A DNA stretch of 64,000 nt from Serpula lacrymans var. lacrymans S7.9 (Eukaryota > Basidiomycota > Agaricomycetes > Boletales > Serpulaceae). The stretch is from assembly GCF_000218685.1 (NCBI RefSeq), contig NW_006763296.1, positions 1,508,907-1,572,906 of the forward strand, in the 5' to 3' direction. Position numbers and translations under genes: made by a program. Below the pieces are notes generated by a model. It searched no databases, had not been told where the DNA came from, and saw only the letters and a list, made by a program, of their open reading frames with translations. Of the stretch, positions 1-11,494 are shown in pieces (the stretch's first letter is position 1; every line of letters starts with the position of its first letter).

Positions 1-771
1 TACTTCTGTATATTTGGCTTTGAAGTTCTGATGCAAAGCCCAATAAGGGCTGTTCAAGCTGTTGGCAGCCTTAGCTATAGAATGAGCTTGCCAAAACCTC
101 CTGCCATCTAAGCCGAGTAACTTGCACAGGCCTGCCAATATAAATCAATGAGAAGAAGATTGGGTTTTGAAGAATATATTTCTCTATAAAGAATCCAACC
201 TGAAAGGTGTTGGAAGTTATATTTTCATACATAAACACTAACCACATTATAGTAGCACAGCCACCTTCCTTAGATAGCATTACCTGTTTTAGATAGTAGA
301 ATACTAATCTTGACCCAGGCTCCTCCACAGCCACTGTTTTGAGAGAGGAGGACTTAATCCTAGAGCCACAAAATAATGATGAGATTAGATATGATTAGAT
401 ATGATAAGATAATAATTCAAAGTCAGCACAACTTTATTCTCTCTCTCCACAGCGGCTGCAAATTAACATTTGTAAACAAAAACTTGTCACAGTCACAGTG
501 ATGAGCCTCGACGTCGGCTACCATCGGACATCAAAAATCAATTGCAGACTGATTAATCATGTCAAGCATGAGCCAATATAGGCAAGTAAGTTCATGATAA
601 TCTCAGTGCCCCACTCTATCAGTCTGAAATTGATCATGTACCCCCACATCACTGATCGAGCAATTATCACTCTGTGAAGTGCCGCCTTCTGATCTGATTA
701 TCTCACTTCTTCAAGATGACCAATATGACAGTCATTCAGTGGTTATAGACTTAGTAGCACACAAGGCACGG
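1..771. other. Unassigned TE-rich sequence; left end resembles 39,440-39,720
   Basis: I see no intact gene. The first 250 bases are clearly related to 39,440-39,720 in the same orientation: shared blocks include the CTGTATATTT segment, the AAGCCGAGT segment and the CAAGCCTGC-like segment. On the minus strand both copies can encode a short peptide of the type NP-hydrophobic-D-F/Y-x-x-G, interrupted by stops. It may be an exon of an unrecognised gene family or a dispersed repeat. The rest, 335-771, is AT-rich and featureless to me. Confidence 0.4.
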
Positions 772-2601
772 TGTCGATGATGAGAACTGTTGTTAGAAAA
801 CCACACACAAAACAAACTAACACACAATCCTCCCAGATTCCACGGAACTTGTTTATGGGCTTTGCCTCCTAGAACAGTGGAGTGGTCTGGTTGTTCGTGG
901 GGTGGTACATATAAAGATCCTTCAAAGTAAAACCCAGAGGTGTATGAGTGTGGGTTTTGAGGAGGAGGGATAGTTGAATTTATAGAAAGATAGGGGGTTT
1001 GTGGTGAGTATAGACGAGCACTACCTTGCTAATTGTAGCACAAGGTAGGTTTGAGAACAACGAGGATGACGAGGTGACGAGGTTCCCAGTGATAGCAGGC
1101 TCCTGACGCACAAACTGTAGTGCTCAGAAGGACTCTAATCGAAGGGGATGACAATCACTTTCAAAAGTGACGAGTGACGATGACAGCAGTTAACAGTGGT
1201 AGAAGTGGGAAGTGTTGTGACCACACTGGATCACAAGTAGCAGTAAGAAGTGGACTTAAGATTAGAGAAGAAGTCTGGAATCGAGTTCTTGTTGTTTTTT
1301 TTTTAAGGTAGAATACAGGGGTTTATATAGTAAAAGAGAAGTAGGCTATGCACAGTATAGCTGTGCAAAAAGAATGAGAAAGAATATGAAGGAAGGAATG
1401 TACGCTGACGAATCCTGCGTAGGTAGTACAGGATAAGATTGTCAAAAAAAGAAAAGAAAGGGATAGAACAATAAATGCTGTGAGTAATATCACAGGTTTG
1501 TACAGCCATAAAGTAAAGTCCAATAGCAAAAAGAGAGCAGGAAAATCATGATGTCATGGGAAGATGCAGTAAAAAAAGAGCAAGGCAAAACACTATCAGT
1601 ATCAACACAGTTCCTTTATTGTCAGTCAGGCATTCTAAAAAAATATGTGTCCATAAAAATGATTCAAAAATCAAAAATAATCGCACTGTAAATGAATGTT
1701 CTGCTGAAAAAAAAGAAACTGGAGCCACCGGTCCACCACCTAGTCCAAATCTGACAGTTCCATGGCCTTACCAATGGACTGGTTGTGTTGGACCACCTGA
1801 TCAAACGAGGGAGGGAGAGGAGTAGTTCCAATTTGGAACAAGTGAGTCCCAGGCAGCGTGTGGTAGGTGTAGCTGTAGCGAAGACGATGGACAAATGATA
1901 AGTGTACCCAAGTGAATGGGACAGCGATGAACATGGGCGACGCAAGGGGATGAACCTTCTCCAGCTCAAAAACTACCCACCCACGCTCCAACCAGGCAAG
2001 ACGAGCGACCGATGTTTTGATAGTATATGATGGCAGATCGACGTCATGAAGATGGACCTGTTGCCCTATTTGGACCGGCCGCCGGGGCTTTGCTGATATC
2101 AGCAGTGGCACGTGGTAGTCAACGGATCGGCGACGGAAGCGGATAGGAAGTGGTGACATCAGAAATGGTGGGGGTGCAAAGAAGATGAGGAGGAGGAGGG
2201 TGGAGGTGACGAGGAGGTGAACTAAAATGGGGACCCAGAAACGACCGTCGGGTGAGAATAAAAAGGAGAGGAAGGGGCCCATGGTGGGGCTAGGCAAAGG
2301 AAGGGGAGTAAGGGAAACGACAAAAGTGAGGGCGCAATGCAATGTGTAGCCAGTGGCGACGCGAAAATTTGCCGAAATGCCGAAATGCCGAAATGCGGAA
2401 AGTACCGGATGGAAAAGCAAAGGTGAGCATGACTGGATTGCCTAATAGAGGTGGTGCTGATCAGCCACAAGTTCAAAAGGGGCAATATTAATTACTATTC
2501 CACGTGGCACTGTGCCTGTGTGGCGCAAAGGCGAGTCTTTTTGAATATTCGCTTCGTTATTGACACCTGTCCATGCTACCAATCAACTTTGGTGCATGAC
2601 A
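772..2601 (-). mobile_element. 1.8-kb solo LTR-like element, copy 1
   Basis: The element reads TGTCATGCACC... to ...CATCATCGACA on the minus strand. It is flanked by the 4-bp direct repeat ACGG at 768-771 and 2602-2605. TG...CA ends, a target duplication, and a TATA-like box (CTATATAAACC) about two thirds along, followed by a T/C-rich leader, suggest an LTR. No internal domain (gag/pol) is attached, so I call it solo. Four more copies lie at 7288, 19866, 32076 and 62699. The U3-like part carries a conserved reading frame (here 1740-2420, minus), described under the copy at 32076. A 4-bp duplication is unusual for a fungal LTR element, so another class of element is possible. Confidence 0.75.
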
Positions 2602-2753
2602 ACGGATTATTGAAGTGCTAGCAGGTCACAATCCAACAAACCAGCCCTTGTGGTGGAGCCAAAAGATGGTTCAAAATGCATGTCAGTCTAAACTCCAAAC
2701 CCTGAGCACGAAGGAAAATCAGTGGCATTTCACATTTTAATGCATCTAATGCA

Positions 2754-4186
2754 TTGGCAGAACAGATCAAGCAATTCAATTCTGTCTCAAAGATATGGCC
2801 CGGCAGTTCCAAGGCAGCACACCTCTCCTTTGGGACTTACTTGAGAGTTTGCTATCTGCTAATTTATGTCCTACAGATCCAGACCTTGAAAATCCAGCCA
2901 CGGAAAACGTCGACGTTGCAGCACTTAACAAGTTAGAAGAAGAACACTGGGCACAAGTAGATGAATTTGACTTAGAAGGCATGGTTAAGGCTGCAATTGA
3001 CAAGCCTGGAAATTGAGAGCAAAAGCATTGAGAAAGACGGTGAAATGTGGTGGCTGTAAGGACCATTTTATTATTTCCTTATCTTCGCTATGTCTTGGTT
3101 CTCGAACACTTTTCCCATTACGCCTCTGGCTCTAGGGCTAGAGGTATCGTTTGCCGTTCTACTTCTCATAGCCCTCACAGGCTTTCTTAACCATCATTAC
3201 CATTTTATATCACAGATCAGAGACTGGGCATCGCTCCCAGCCAGCCAGCACACTGGGTAGGGACTGGTAGTAGGCATCTCGCCAACCAGCTCCAAGCCCC
3301 AGTAAAGCCTGGTAATACTAATAACGCCTTATCTAGAATCGTACCTCATCATGAGGATACAGTTCCTGACCACGCGTGACAATCCTCTATTATTAGTACA
3401 AAGTCTCTCACATGCTGATTAATCAAGTCAGAAGTCGTACGATAGTTACTTCCCCTTTTTCTTATTGGTTGATTAATTCCTCAGACCACTTTTCGTATAT
3501 TCTTCTTTCGGTCTGAGGAACGGACAGTTCCCTATATAAAGCCGTACCTATTCATGTATAGCTCCTTAGTTTTCTATTACTGAATTTACCCGCTTTACTC
3601 CTCAACAAGAACCTTTGAAGCTTACCTCTCAAAGTCCTCTACTCGCTATATTTGCTAGCGTCTGTCGACCTCAAGCTCATTGAACCCTTACTCCCTGCAA
3701 GTGCAGAAAGAGATAGGTTTAGTTTTTGTTATAGTTTATCGTTGCCTCACAGTGGCATTGGTACATACATTATTCTGTCTCTTCTCTTAAGCTTGTAACC
3801 CATAGGTACAATAGAAAAAAGTTGTTATACTCAGTATACTCATGCAAAGCTCAAACCAAAAATCAAACGCGCTCCAAAGTATCATTGGTCCGCTCGTCCC
3901 ATACTCCAGCCAAAGTTGTCAACACTTTTTCACGAATGGGCCTTTTTGTTTCATTGTATTTGGTTCAAAGTGCCATTTGCTCCCTTGCCTCAAAATCTCA
4001 TGAACGACTCACCGCACTCGGACAAACCCTTCTTGTGTTGTATGCTTACAACAATTTTGATGTTGACCTGAAGTCTTATATACCAACAGTTGAGCAATCT
4101 AACGAATCCCTGAAACATTTGACTTCCAGCTTAGTCTTTCCTCTCCAACACAATATTACATACAAAGACTTTAGATGCTGAAAAGT
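2754..4186 (+). pseudogene. DUF6589-family gene, broken
   Basis: Two pieces of one protein are visible. The first (about 2754-3016) includes a segment beginning MARQFQGSTPLLWDLL, the pattern found in DUF6589 proteins just before an acidic stretch. The second (3810-4180) contains LGQTLLVLYAYNNFDVDLK and a following SLKHLTSSLVFPLQH block, which I recognise as the conserved DUF6589 core. DUF6589 proteins are abundant in agaricomycetes and travel with transposons; no biochemical role is known to me. The pieces are separated by an LTR-like insertion (3055-3810), and the frame changes near 3880, so the gene is dead. The frame closes shortly after the core, so most of the usual protein is missing. 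Family assignment is from memory of the motif; a domain search would settle it. Confidence 0.6.
3055..3810 (+). mobile_element. LTR-like insertion inside the DUF6589 gene
   Basis: The segment starts TGTAAGGACC and ends near GGTACA. It has a TATA-like box (CTATATAAAGCC) near 3532 followed by a long C/T-rich leader, an LTR-like promoter layout. It lies between the two parts of the DUF6589 frame. I found no convincing target duplication, so the exact ends are uncertain. Motifs around CTTATTGGTTGATTAATT recur in diverged form at 4580-4610. Confidence 0.45.
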
Positions 4187-4870
4187 TTGAGGAATCGATT
4201 TTTCTCATTGCATTCCCATCATGTTGTGGCTATCCAACTCATTCCACATCACTCCTCTTGCCCTTGGACTAGAGATCATAGCCGGTGTCTTATTACTCTT
4301 ATCTTTTTCCTTCTTATTCTCCATTCATACTCACGTCCTATTGTACTTATGACGAAGGAGAACCATTGTAGACCCTGGAGAAGATATCCAGATGATATAG
4401 CAATGATCCAATGCTATGTCCGGGAATACTTTGGAGGGATATTAATCAGCAATGTAGGATGTGACTCAGTGCCTTGTCATGGGCTTACTGATATAGCCAA
4501 TTGTACATCTCTTACCAAGACTCTCTCTCACACGATTAGTAAATACAATAGATCAGACCACTTTCCCTTTTTTTTCTTATTGGTTAGTTATTTGGTCAGA
4601 CCATTTTCTTACTCTTTCCCTTTTTTGGTCTGACCCTCGCTGTTCACTATATAAGGAGTATATACTTGATGTATTATTCCTTAGTTGAATATTAGTTTGG
4701 ATTTGTGCCTATACAGATACTCTTCAGCTCTCATACTATGATCCACCACCTTTTATCAAGGACTTGGCAGACATTGAGTGTTGGGACATATGAGCCAGAC
4801 TATGGGACATCCAATTTAGACCATGGGACATATGAGTGTCTCTTAGGAGTGTCTCAATGCTGGTATTATT
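4187..4870 (+). mobile_element. Diverged relative of the 3055-3810 LTR-like segment
   Basis: This stretch repeats the order of features seen in 3055-3810: a CTTATTGGTTAGTTATTT block, a GGTCAGACCA/GGTCTGACC inverted pair, then CACTATATAAGG near 4648. It is probably a second, older LTR of the same family. No reliable ends or target duplication. The 4175-4633 frame inside it looks accidental. The tail (4781-4830) has repeated GGGACAT words also seen at 17,800-17,950. Confidence 0.35.
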
Positions 4871-4989
4871 GATTCACTCTTTTGATATCATACACTTACT
4901 CAATTCACACAGTATTGAATTTAGCCTTGGTTATATTTAATGGTATATAAAGAGTTTGTGATTACATTGTCTTATGTAATCACAAACTC
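4871..4989. other. AT-rich, nothing recognised
   Basis: No coding potential or repeat that I can name. Confidence 0.3.
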
Positions 4990-5508
4990 AGATGTTCTGG
5001 ATGGTACTAGATACAAGTATAGTGACATAAATACTATGGCCATTGTTTCTATAGTGATTTATTTGTTTTTGGCATAGTTGCCATATTTGTTAAAAGTACC
5101 AAATATAGCCAATTATAGTAAAAACATGTTTCCCTGATGTGGGTAGGAAGGTGGATGCTGATAAGATAAAGCCAGATGTCCCTGAGGGGAAGAAGAAGAA
5201 GCTGGTGGTGTTAGAATCTGAGCCAGTGCTATACTTGTAAAACCATTGCCATCCCCCTCACCTCCATCCCTCCGACCTGCGCTACTCTGACAACTCTGAA
5301 GGCCATGGTTCTGACAGTAGTGATAACATGTATCATAGAGTACCGCTCACATACATCAGAAAAACATGATTTTGCTATAGCTGGCTATATTTGATACTTT
5401 TCACAAATATAGCAACTTTGGCAAAAAATAATGTATAAGTTACTATAGAAGCGGTGGCCATGGTATTCATGACATTATATTTGCATCTAGTACCATCCAG
5501 AACAGATC
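4990..5508. repeat. About 150-bp inverted repeat with transposon ends facing each other
   Basis: Bases 4990-5139 and 5354-5508 are imperfect reverse complements. The outer tips read TGTTCTGGATGGTACTAG and its complement; the inner tips read CATCAGGGAAACATG (at 5139, minus) and CATCAGAAAAACATG (at 5354, plus). The inner tips match the ends of the CATCAGGAAAAACC transposon family of this window, so two transposon termini may lie head to head around a 214-bp spacer. The spacer has coding-like sequence with a KKKK run but no gene I recognise. Confidence 0.55.
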
Positions 5509-6743
5509 ATAACAAATTAAAGCGAATAATATTAAGTGCTCCTAGAGTACAATAGAAATGGTAGTTGCTGTTATTATAGCAGTATATATATGTTAATGCA
5601 TCAATTTTGCTTTGATTGTCAATTTTGCTCTGCATATCTTGCAGTTTTGATTTGAGCTCCTGGCCATGTTTGGAAATGCAAAGAAGAACCAATCAGAACT
5701 GATTAGAATGAATAATAACATTAAGTGACTTTGGAGTAAGATACATATAAATTTCAATCAAACTACAATTGCTTTACCTTATATACATTATTACATCAGT
5801 AACAATTTCATCCATTTACCCATCCATCTATCCTGCCATCTATCCATCTATCCAGCTAACCAGTCCATCCAATTTATCTATGCTTCAGTGGATGGCAAGT
5901 CTCTGACCACTTCCCAAGGTAAACTTTGCTTCAATATATTCAATATGCTCTGCCATATTGGAGCAAAGCTTGAAATATCTGCAGAGCGCTCTACACTGTC
6001 TACAATAGTGTGGAAGGCTCTCCAAGGTTGTGGTGTGCAATAGGCAGGCTGTAAAAAGGCGGGATTGTGCTTCCAGCACAATTTCTCCTCCCTCCTGCCC
6101 CACTCACTGTCTTGCATGATCTCCAAGTATGGGAAAAAAAAATATTATGGGCTGGATAACAACTACAAATTTCAGATAAGTTTTAAGTACCTATACAATT
6201 TTTCTAAACTAATATAACTTCATGATAGCTTTGAATTATAAAAGCCTTCAACACTGTCTACAATGTCTCAAAGGTTGGTGCTAGTGTGGAATTCTTTATC
6301 CAGTAAGTTATGTTTCTTTATACATAATTTATTTGTTTCTGATTTTTAGTAGTGTATTCAGGCTTTACATTTGAGTAGTTGTACATTTCAATACTATACT
6401 TGTTACTTTGTATATTAAATCTATAGTATAATGATTATAATATACTCTGTATCTGTTTCAGAGTGAAATAAAGCTTATTAGAGCAACTAATTATAAAGCA
6501 ACTAAAGCACGGTCATTTTGGGTTTTGACACTGTGCTTTAAATCAATCTAGATGCAAAAAAGTACACACTAAATGCAAAAAAGTATGATATAGTGTGCTA
6601 TAGTACAGGCAACTGTCTACTAGTTGTACTAATTGATATGAACTGATATGAACTGATATGGCTAATATATTTGCTATAATAGCAAAAATTATGAACTAGT
6701 GTGTACTTATTAGCACTTATAGTAAAACCATGTTTTCCTGATG
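5354..6743. mobile_element. Non-autonomous element with CATCAG ends, 1.39 kb
   Basis: The element begins CATCAGAAAAACATG and ends with the matching inverted tip CATGTTTTCCTGATG; the dinucleotide TA lies on both sides (5352-5353 and 6744-6745). The tips match the larger transposon ends at 11,494 and 28,907. The interior is AT-rich with TATAG-type words and only short frames (longest about 82 codons, minus, near 5878-6126), so it would depend on a transposase supplied elsewhere. Single reading by eye; boundaries are good to a few bases. Confidence 0.55.
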
Positions 6744-7287
6744 TATTCCAGCAGCTGAGCCTTGTTATCCTGGTTATCTCGTATCTCTCTTGTTTATCCA
6801 CAAGATACTTCTTGTATTTGCTGCTGAACACTAGCTCCTTGCATTGAAAGTACTATATATGCTGCAAAATCACTTAAATTCTATGATTAAATTATTGGCT
6901 ATTTTGAGCTAATCTGGCTGGTTATTATTTGCCATGAATGCTATATCTCATCTATTACCCAATTATATCAAACTATATCCAACCATAGTAAAATCATGTT
7001 TTCCTGGTGGTTGTAAACAGAGCAACTGAGGGAATAGAAGGAATAGGAAGATAACTAAAAAGGATCATATGTGGTCTGAATGTCTTTTGTATCCCAAACT
7101 TAGTATGTACAATGCAACAATCTTGCTTGCAGTATAGGTACCAAGGTGGATGGGAGGTGAACAGACCACGTGCTCTAGGATGCGGCTAGCCTCAGAGGCC
7201 CAATTCTTCTTGGTATTTCCATAGAAGGTGTAGCGTGCCTCTATTGTCTTTTTCACCCTATTAGTCTTATCCTATACCTTCTTGTGT
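6744..7287. other. Spacer with another CATCAG-type end near 7000
   Basis: Near 6985-7008 there is another copy of the terminal motif (ATCATGTTTTCCTGGTGG, one base off) preceded by the usual TATA/TAGT-rich subterminal sequence, so a further partial element ends there. The short minus-strand frame at 7065-7256 is not recognisable. Confidence 0.35.
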
Positions 7288-9098
7288 TGTCGATGATGAG
7301 AACTGCTGTTAGAAAACCACACACAAAAACAAACTAACACACAATCCTCCCAGATTCCACGGAACTTGTTTATGGGCTTTGCCTCCTAGAACAGTGGAGT
7401 GGTCTGGTTGTTCATGGGGTGGTACATATAAGGATCCTTCAAAGTAAAACCCAGAGATGTATGAGTGTGGGTTTTGAGGAAGAGGGATAGTTGGAATATA
7501 GAAAGATAGGGGCTTAGTGACGAGTATAGATGAGCACTACCTTGCTAATCATAGCACAAGGTAGGTTTGAGAATGACAAGATAACGAGGTTCCCAGTGAT
7601 AGCAGGCTCCTGATGCACAAACTGTAGTGCTCAGAAGGACTCTAATCGAAGGGGATGACAATCACTTTCAAAAAGTGACGAGTGACAATGACAGCAGTTA
7701 ACAGTGGTAGCAGTGGGAAGTGTTGTGACCACACTGGATCACAAGTAGCAGTAAGAAGTGGACTTAAGATTAGAGAAGAAGTCTGGAATTGAGTTCTTGT
7801 TGTTTTACAAGGTAAAATACAAGGGTTTATATAGTAAAAGAAAAGTAGGCTATGCACAGTATAGCTGTGCAAAAAGAATGAGAAAGAACATGAAGGAAGG
7901 AATGTACACTGATGAATCCTGCATAGGTAGTACAGGATAAGATTGTCCAAAAAAGGAAAAGAAAGGGATAGAACAATGAATGCTGTGAGTAATGTCACAG
8001 GTTTGTACAGCCATAAAGTAAAGTCCAATAGCAAAAAGAGAGCAGGAAAATCATGATGTCATGGGAAGATGCAGTAAAAAAAGGGCAAGGCAAATCACTA
8101 TCAGTATCAACACAGTTCCTTTATTGTCAGTCAGGCATTCTAAAAAAAATATGTGTTCATAAAATGATTCAAAAATCAAAAATAATTGCACTGTAAATGA
8201 ATGTTCTGCTGAAAAAAAAGAAACTGGAGCCACCAGTCCACCACCTAGTCCAAATCCGACAGTTCCATGGCCTTACCAATGGACTGGTTGTGTTGGACCA
8301 CCTGATCAAACAAGGGAGGGAGAGGAGTAGTTCCAATTTGGAACAAGTGAGTCCTAGGCAGCGTGTGGTAGGTGTAGCTGTAGCGAAGATGATGGACAAA
8401 AGATAAGTGTACCCAAGTGAATGGGACAGCGATGAACATGGGTGACGCAAGGGGATAAACCTTCTCCAGCTCAAAAACTACCCACCCACACTCTAACCAG
8501 GCAAGACGAGCGACCGATGTTTTGATAGTATATGATGGTAGATCGACGTCCTGAAGATGGACCTGTTGCCCTATTTGAACCGGCTACTGGGGCTTTGCTG
8601 ATATCAGCAGTGGCACGTGGTAGTCAACGGATTGGCAACGGAAGCGGATAGGGAGTGGTGACATCAGGTATGGTGGGGGAGCAAGGATGACAAGCAGGAG
8701 GAGGGTGGAGGTGACGAAGAGGTGGATTAGAAATGGGATCCAGAAACGACCATCAGGTGAGAATAAAAAGGAGAGGAAGGGGCCCATGGTGGGGCTAGGC
8801 AAAGGAAGGGGAGTAAGGGAAACAATGAAGGTGAGGGCGCAATACAATGTGTAGCCAGTGGCGATGCAAAAATTTGCCGAAATGCCGAAACACAGAAGGT
8901 ACCGAATGGAAAAGCAAAGGTGAGTGTGACTGGATTGCCTAATAAAGGTGGTGCTGATCAGCCACAAGTTCAAAAAAGGCAATATTAATTACTATTCCAC
9001 GTGGCACTGTGCCTGTGTGGCGCAAAGGCGAGTCTTTTTGAATATTTGCTTTGTTATTGACACCTGTCCATGCTACCAATCAACTTTGGTGCATGATA
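7288..9098 (-). mobile_element. 1.8-kb solo LTR-like element, copy 2
   Basis: Same element as copy 1, 1,811 bp. The 5' tip (at 9098) is altered from TGTC to TATC, exactly as in copy 3. The right flank is GCGC (9099-9102); the left flank is GTGT (7284-7287). The two flanks do not match, unlike copies 1, 3 and 4, which is what recombination between this copy and copy 3 would produce. The internal frame has a stop (CAGTAG, near 8585) where copies 1 and 4 read through. Confidence 0.75.
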
Positions 9099-9356
9099 GC
9101 GCCTCAGTGAACTTTTACAGGGGGAACTGTCAGGCCTTATCAGACGGTCAGATGGGAAGTTCAAGTTGAGTTCTAATACATCCAAGTTCCTCCGGCAAGG
9201 TCAAATCACCACTGTACCTGACTTAGCCCTCAAGTTCCAAAGCCTCAACCCTAGCACTGAGTGGCAGGACTTGTTCATTGTTGAGGTCTCCCACTCCCAA
9301 TCACTTGGGGACGTCACCCAGAAGGTGAAAAAGTACTGGGAGGAGCTCCCCCACCT
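7288..9356. repeat. Left arm of a 2,069-bp inverted repeat
   Basis: Bases 7288-9356 are the reverse complement of 19,608-21,676 with the same length and only one substitution that I noticed (near right-arm position 20,590). The arm contains the whole 1.8-kb element copy plus 258 bp of the adjoining gene. The outer boundary falls exactly on the element tip; the inner one falls inside a reading frame. The arms enclose 10,251 bp. Confidence 0.9.
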
Positions 9357-9645
9357 TGTTGGCATTCTAGTGGTCAAATTCTACGAGTCCCACAAATACG
9401 CAAAGCCCCAATATGGGTATGCTAAACTCGTTAACATGCAGTATTGGTACAACTTACAAAAGAACAACAATATCAAATATGGCCCTCTGAGGACAGCTGA
9501 CGGCATAACATGGGTGGGTAGATCTGTGGTGGATATGTACCTGTATGAAAAGGACCCAAAGGTTGTAGGGGGGGAGGGCTATGCACGGGATCTTCCTACG
9601 CCCATAGTACTGGTGTGTCCCCTCTTGATCACAACCTTCTTCTAA
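9099..9645 (+). CDS. 3' part of a split transposon gene, possible PD-(D/E)XK-like core
   Basis: Frame open from the GCGC target duplication to 9645. The segment with key residues E-W-x-D-L-F-I-V-E-V-S-x-S-x-S (about 9256-9300), followed by a K-K-Y-W helix and the strand GILVVKF, looks like the D...ExxxS/K core of Uma2-like or other PD-(D/E)XK-fold proteins. That is a weak, inferred match. The first codons (RLSELLQG...) continue exactly the frame that stops at 21,677 on the minus strand (FIKR|LSEL), so this is the C-terminal half of a gene whose N-terminal half is at 21,677-22,410. The start codon at 9166 is probably not a real start. The Plavaka transposase follows on the same strand. A truncated second copy lies at 19,608-19,861 (minus). 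Confidence 0.55.
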
Positions 9646-9659
9646 TATACCTTTACGCC

Positions 9660-11342
9660 AGCTTTCCCAGAGACTGGGCCTTTCTTATCAAAATAGCAGA
9701 AGCCTTCTAAAAATTATCAACTCTGAAATTCCTGAAAGGGCCAAATGACACTCAAAATATCTACACTTTGATGATTGTCCAGAAGAAAAACACCTTATAC
9801 AATATAGAGACCCCTTACATGTTCAATTGAGAACTTGTGGGAAGTGTCTAGCCACTTGCTGAGAGCTAACAGGGACAGAACTAGATTCCAGTATGAGTAA
9901 CTATATTATCAGAGAGTACATAATGTGTACAGTACCTAGAGTCCAGTATGAGTAACTATAGAATAGGAATACTGGACTCTGCAATACTAGTCCGAAGTTT
10001 TGCAAACAAAGGTAAACAAATCAGCCACAAAGGCGAAATTATAGAATGCTCAGTGAATACTAAACAATAGAGCAAAAAGAATAAAGAGGAAAGTGATTTA
10101 GAAGAAGGGAAAATAAATAGCACAACTAGGTGCAGAATCACCAAAACTAACATTACAAGCCATTGCTTCTTTGTTGGGCAATCCAGCACATGCGACAGAC
10201 ATAGTCTATAAACCCTCAAGAATATTCACAAACAGCAACAGGGATGATCGTATATTTAATGAGATGTGGACTGGGAAATGGTGGCATTCTGTACAGGTTA
10301 ATATATTCACGCCAGTGGTTCCTTTCTAAATTTCATACATATTTCTTTGATTTTAGGCTCTTCTACCTCAGGGAGCATTTGTTGCTCCTGTTATAATAGC
10401 GACAGACAAAACTCAGTTGACTCAGTTCTCAGGCGACAAGTCTGCATATCTGGTGTATCTTACACTAGGCAATATACCCAGCTCTATTAGGCGCAAACCC
10501 TCTCAGCACACTTGTGTACTTATTGAATATCTGTCTGTCAATAAATTGGTGAAAAAAGGCTTGACAACAAAGAAGAAGACAGCACGTGTTCAAAGACTTT
10601 TCCATGCCTCAGTATGGATGATTTTGGAGCAACTTATTGAGGCTGGATGGTGCAGTGAGAAAAATTCACCCTATTCTTGCTTGCTATGTTGCCGACTATC
10701 CTGAGCAATTTCTGATGACTTGCTCAAAGTATGGAACATGTCCCAAGTGCAGGCGTCCAGCAACAGACCTTGAGAATAAAGCAGCTGGGGAACCTAGGAC
10801 GTCTGACTGGACTCTCTCTGTCATTAATCAAGCCTCATCTTCGAACTCAAGGAGAGAATCTTTTGATCAACAAATGTATGGATAAAAATGTATCTGGAGG
10901 TGTTTACAGGCCATTTTGGGAAGGATTTCCCTACTGTGATATTCATCTTTTCATTACCCCCGATGTCTTGCATCAGTTATATCAAGGTGTCGTTAAACAT
11001 ATCGTCTCATGGTGCCAAGATCTTATGGGTACAGAGGAACTGGATGCAAGAATATGCACTTTACCTCCTGTATATGGATCAAAGCATTTCAAAAATGGTT
11101 TATCGCCTCTTTCTCAGATATCTGGAGGTGAAAGAAAAGATATGTCCAATGTACTTTTAGGATGCCTTGTAGGAAAACTCCCCAAGCAGGCAATTATCGC
11201 AATTAGATCACTCTTGGACTTCATTTACATTGCTCAGTACCCCACACACAGCAATACAACCCTTGGATATCTACTAGTATCAGATGCTCTCAAAACATTT
11301 CATCAAAACAAAGCAATTTTTGTCACTCTGGGTGTCGGGTAA
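9660..11342 (+). pseudogene. Plavaka-type transposase, degenerate
   Basis: Exonic pieces match the Plavaka (CACTA-like) transposase order: an IPER...YRDPL segment with a stop where Trp is expected (about 9725-9815), a W-T-G-K-W-W-H segment before a donor/acceptor pair (10,250-10,360), then APVIIATDKTQL, LVYLTLGNI..RRKPS, the ILA.YVADYPEQ segment with a Cys-x-x-Cys pair, and DIHLFITPDVLHQLYQGVVK followed by DFIYIAQYPTHS. These are the conserved blocks of that family. The reading changes frame near 10,650 and near 10,870, and the usual C-terminal third is absent after 11,342, so it is probably inactive. It reads toward the transposon end at 11,494. The transposase would bind the terminal inverted repeats and cut out the element. 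Confidence 0.8.
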
Positions 11343-11494
11343 AATTTTAATATTCCTAAATTTCACTCTGGTATAGCTGACATAGTAACTATAAGGCTTC
11401 ACAAATAATTTATTGGCTATAATAGGAATTTAATAGCTATCATAGCAGCTATAGAAACATACCCAGCTATATAGCAAAATGGTTTTTCCTGATG
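11343..11494. repeat. Transposon end (TIR 1), inside gypsy protease
   Basis: The tip is CATCAGGAAAAACC read leftwards from 11,494, identical over 14 nt to the other end at 28,907. The subterminal region has repeated TAGCTAT/ATAGCTG words, as common in CACTA-type elements. The bases to the right (11,495 on) are gypsy protease coding sequence, so the boundary is sharp. Confidence 0.75.

Noticed and set aside
4175..4633. 152-codon frame with hydrophobic stretches
   Set aside because: It overlaps an LTR-like segment with promoter features and has no family resemblance; low-complexity T/C composition explains the length.
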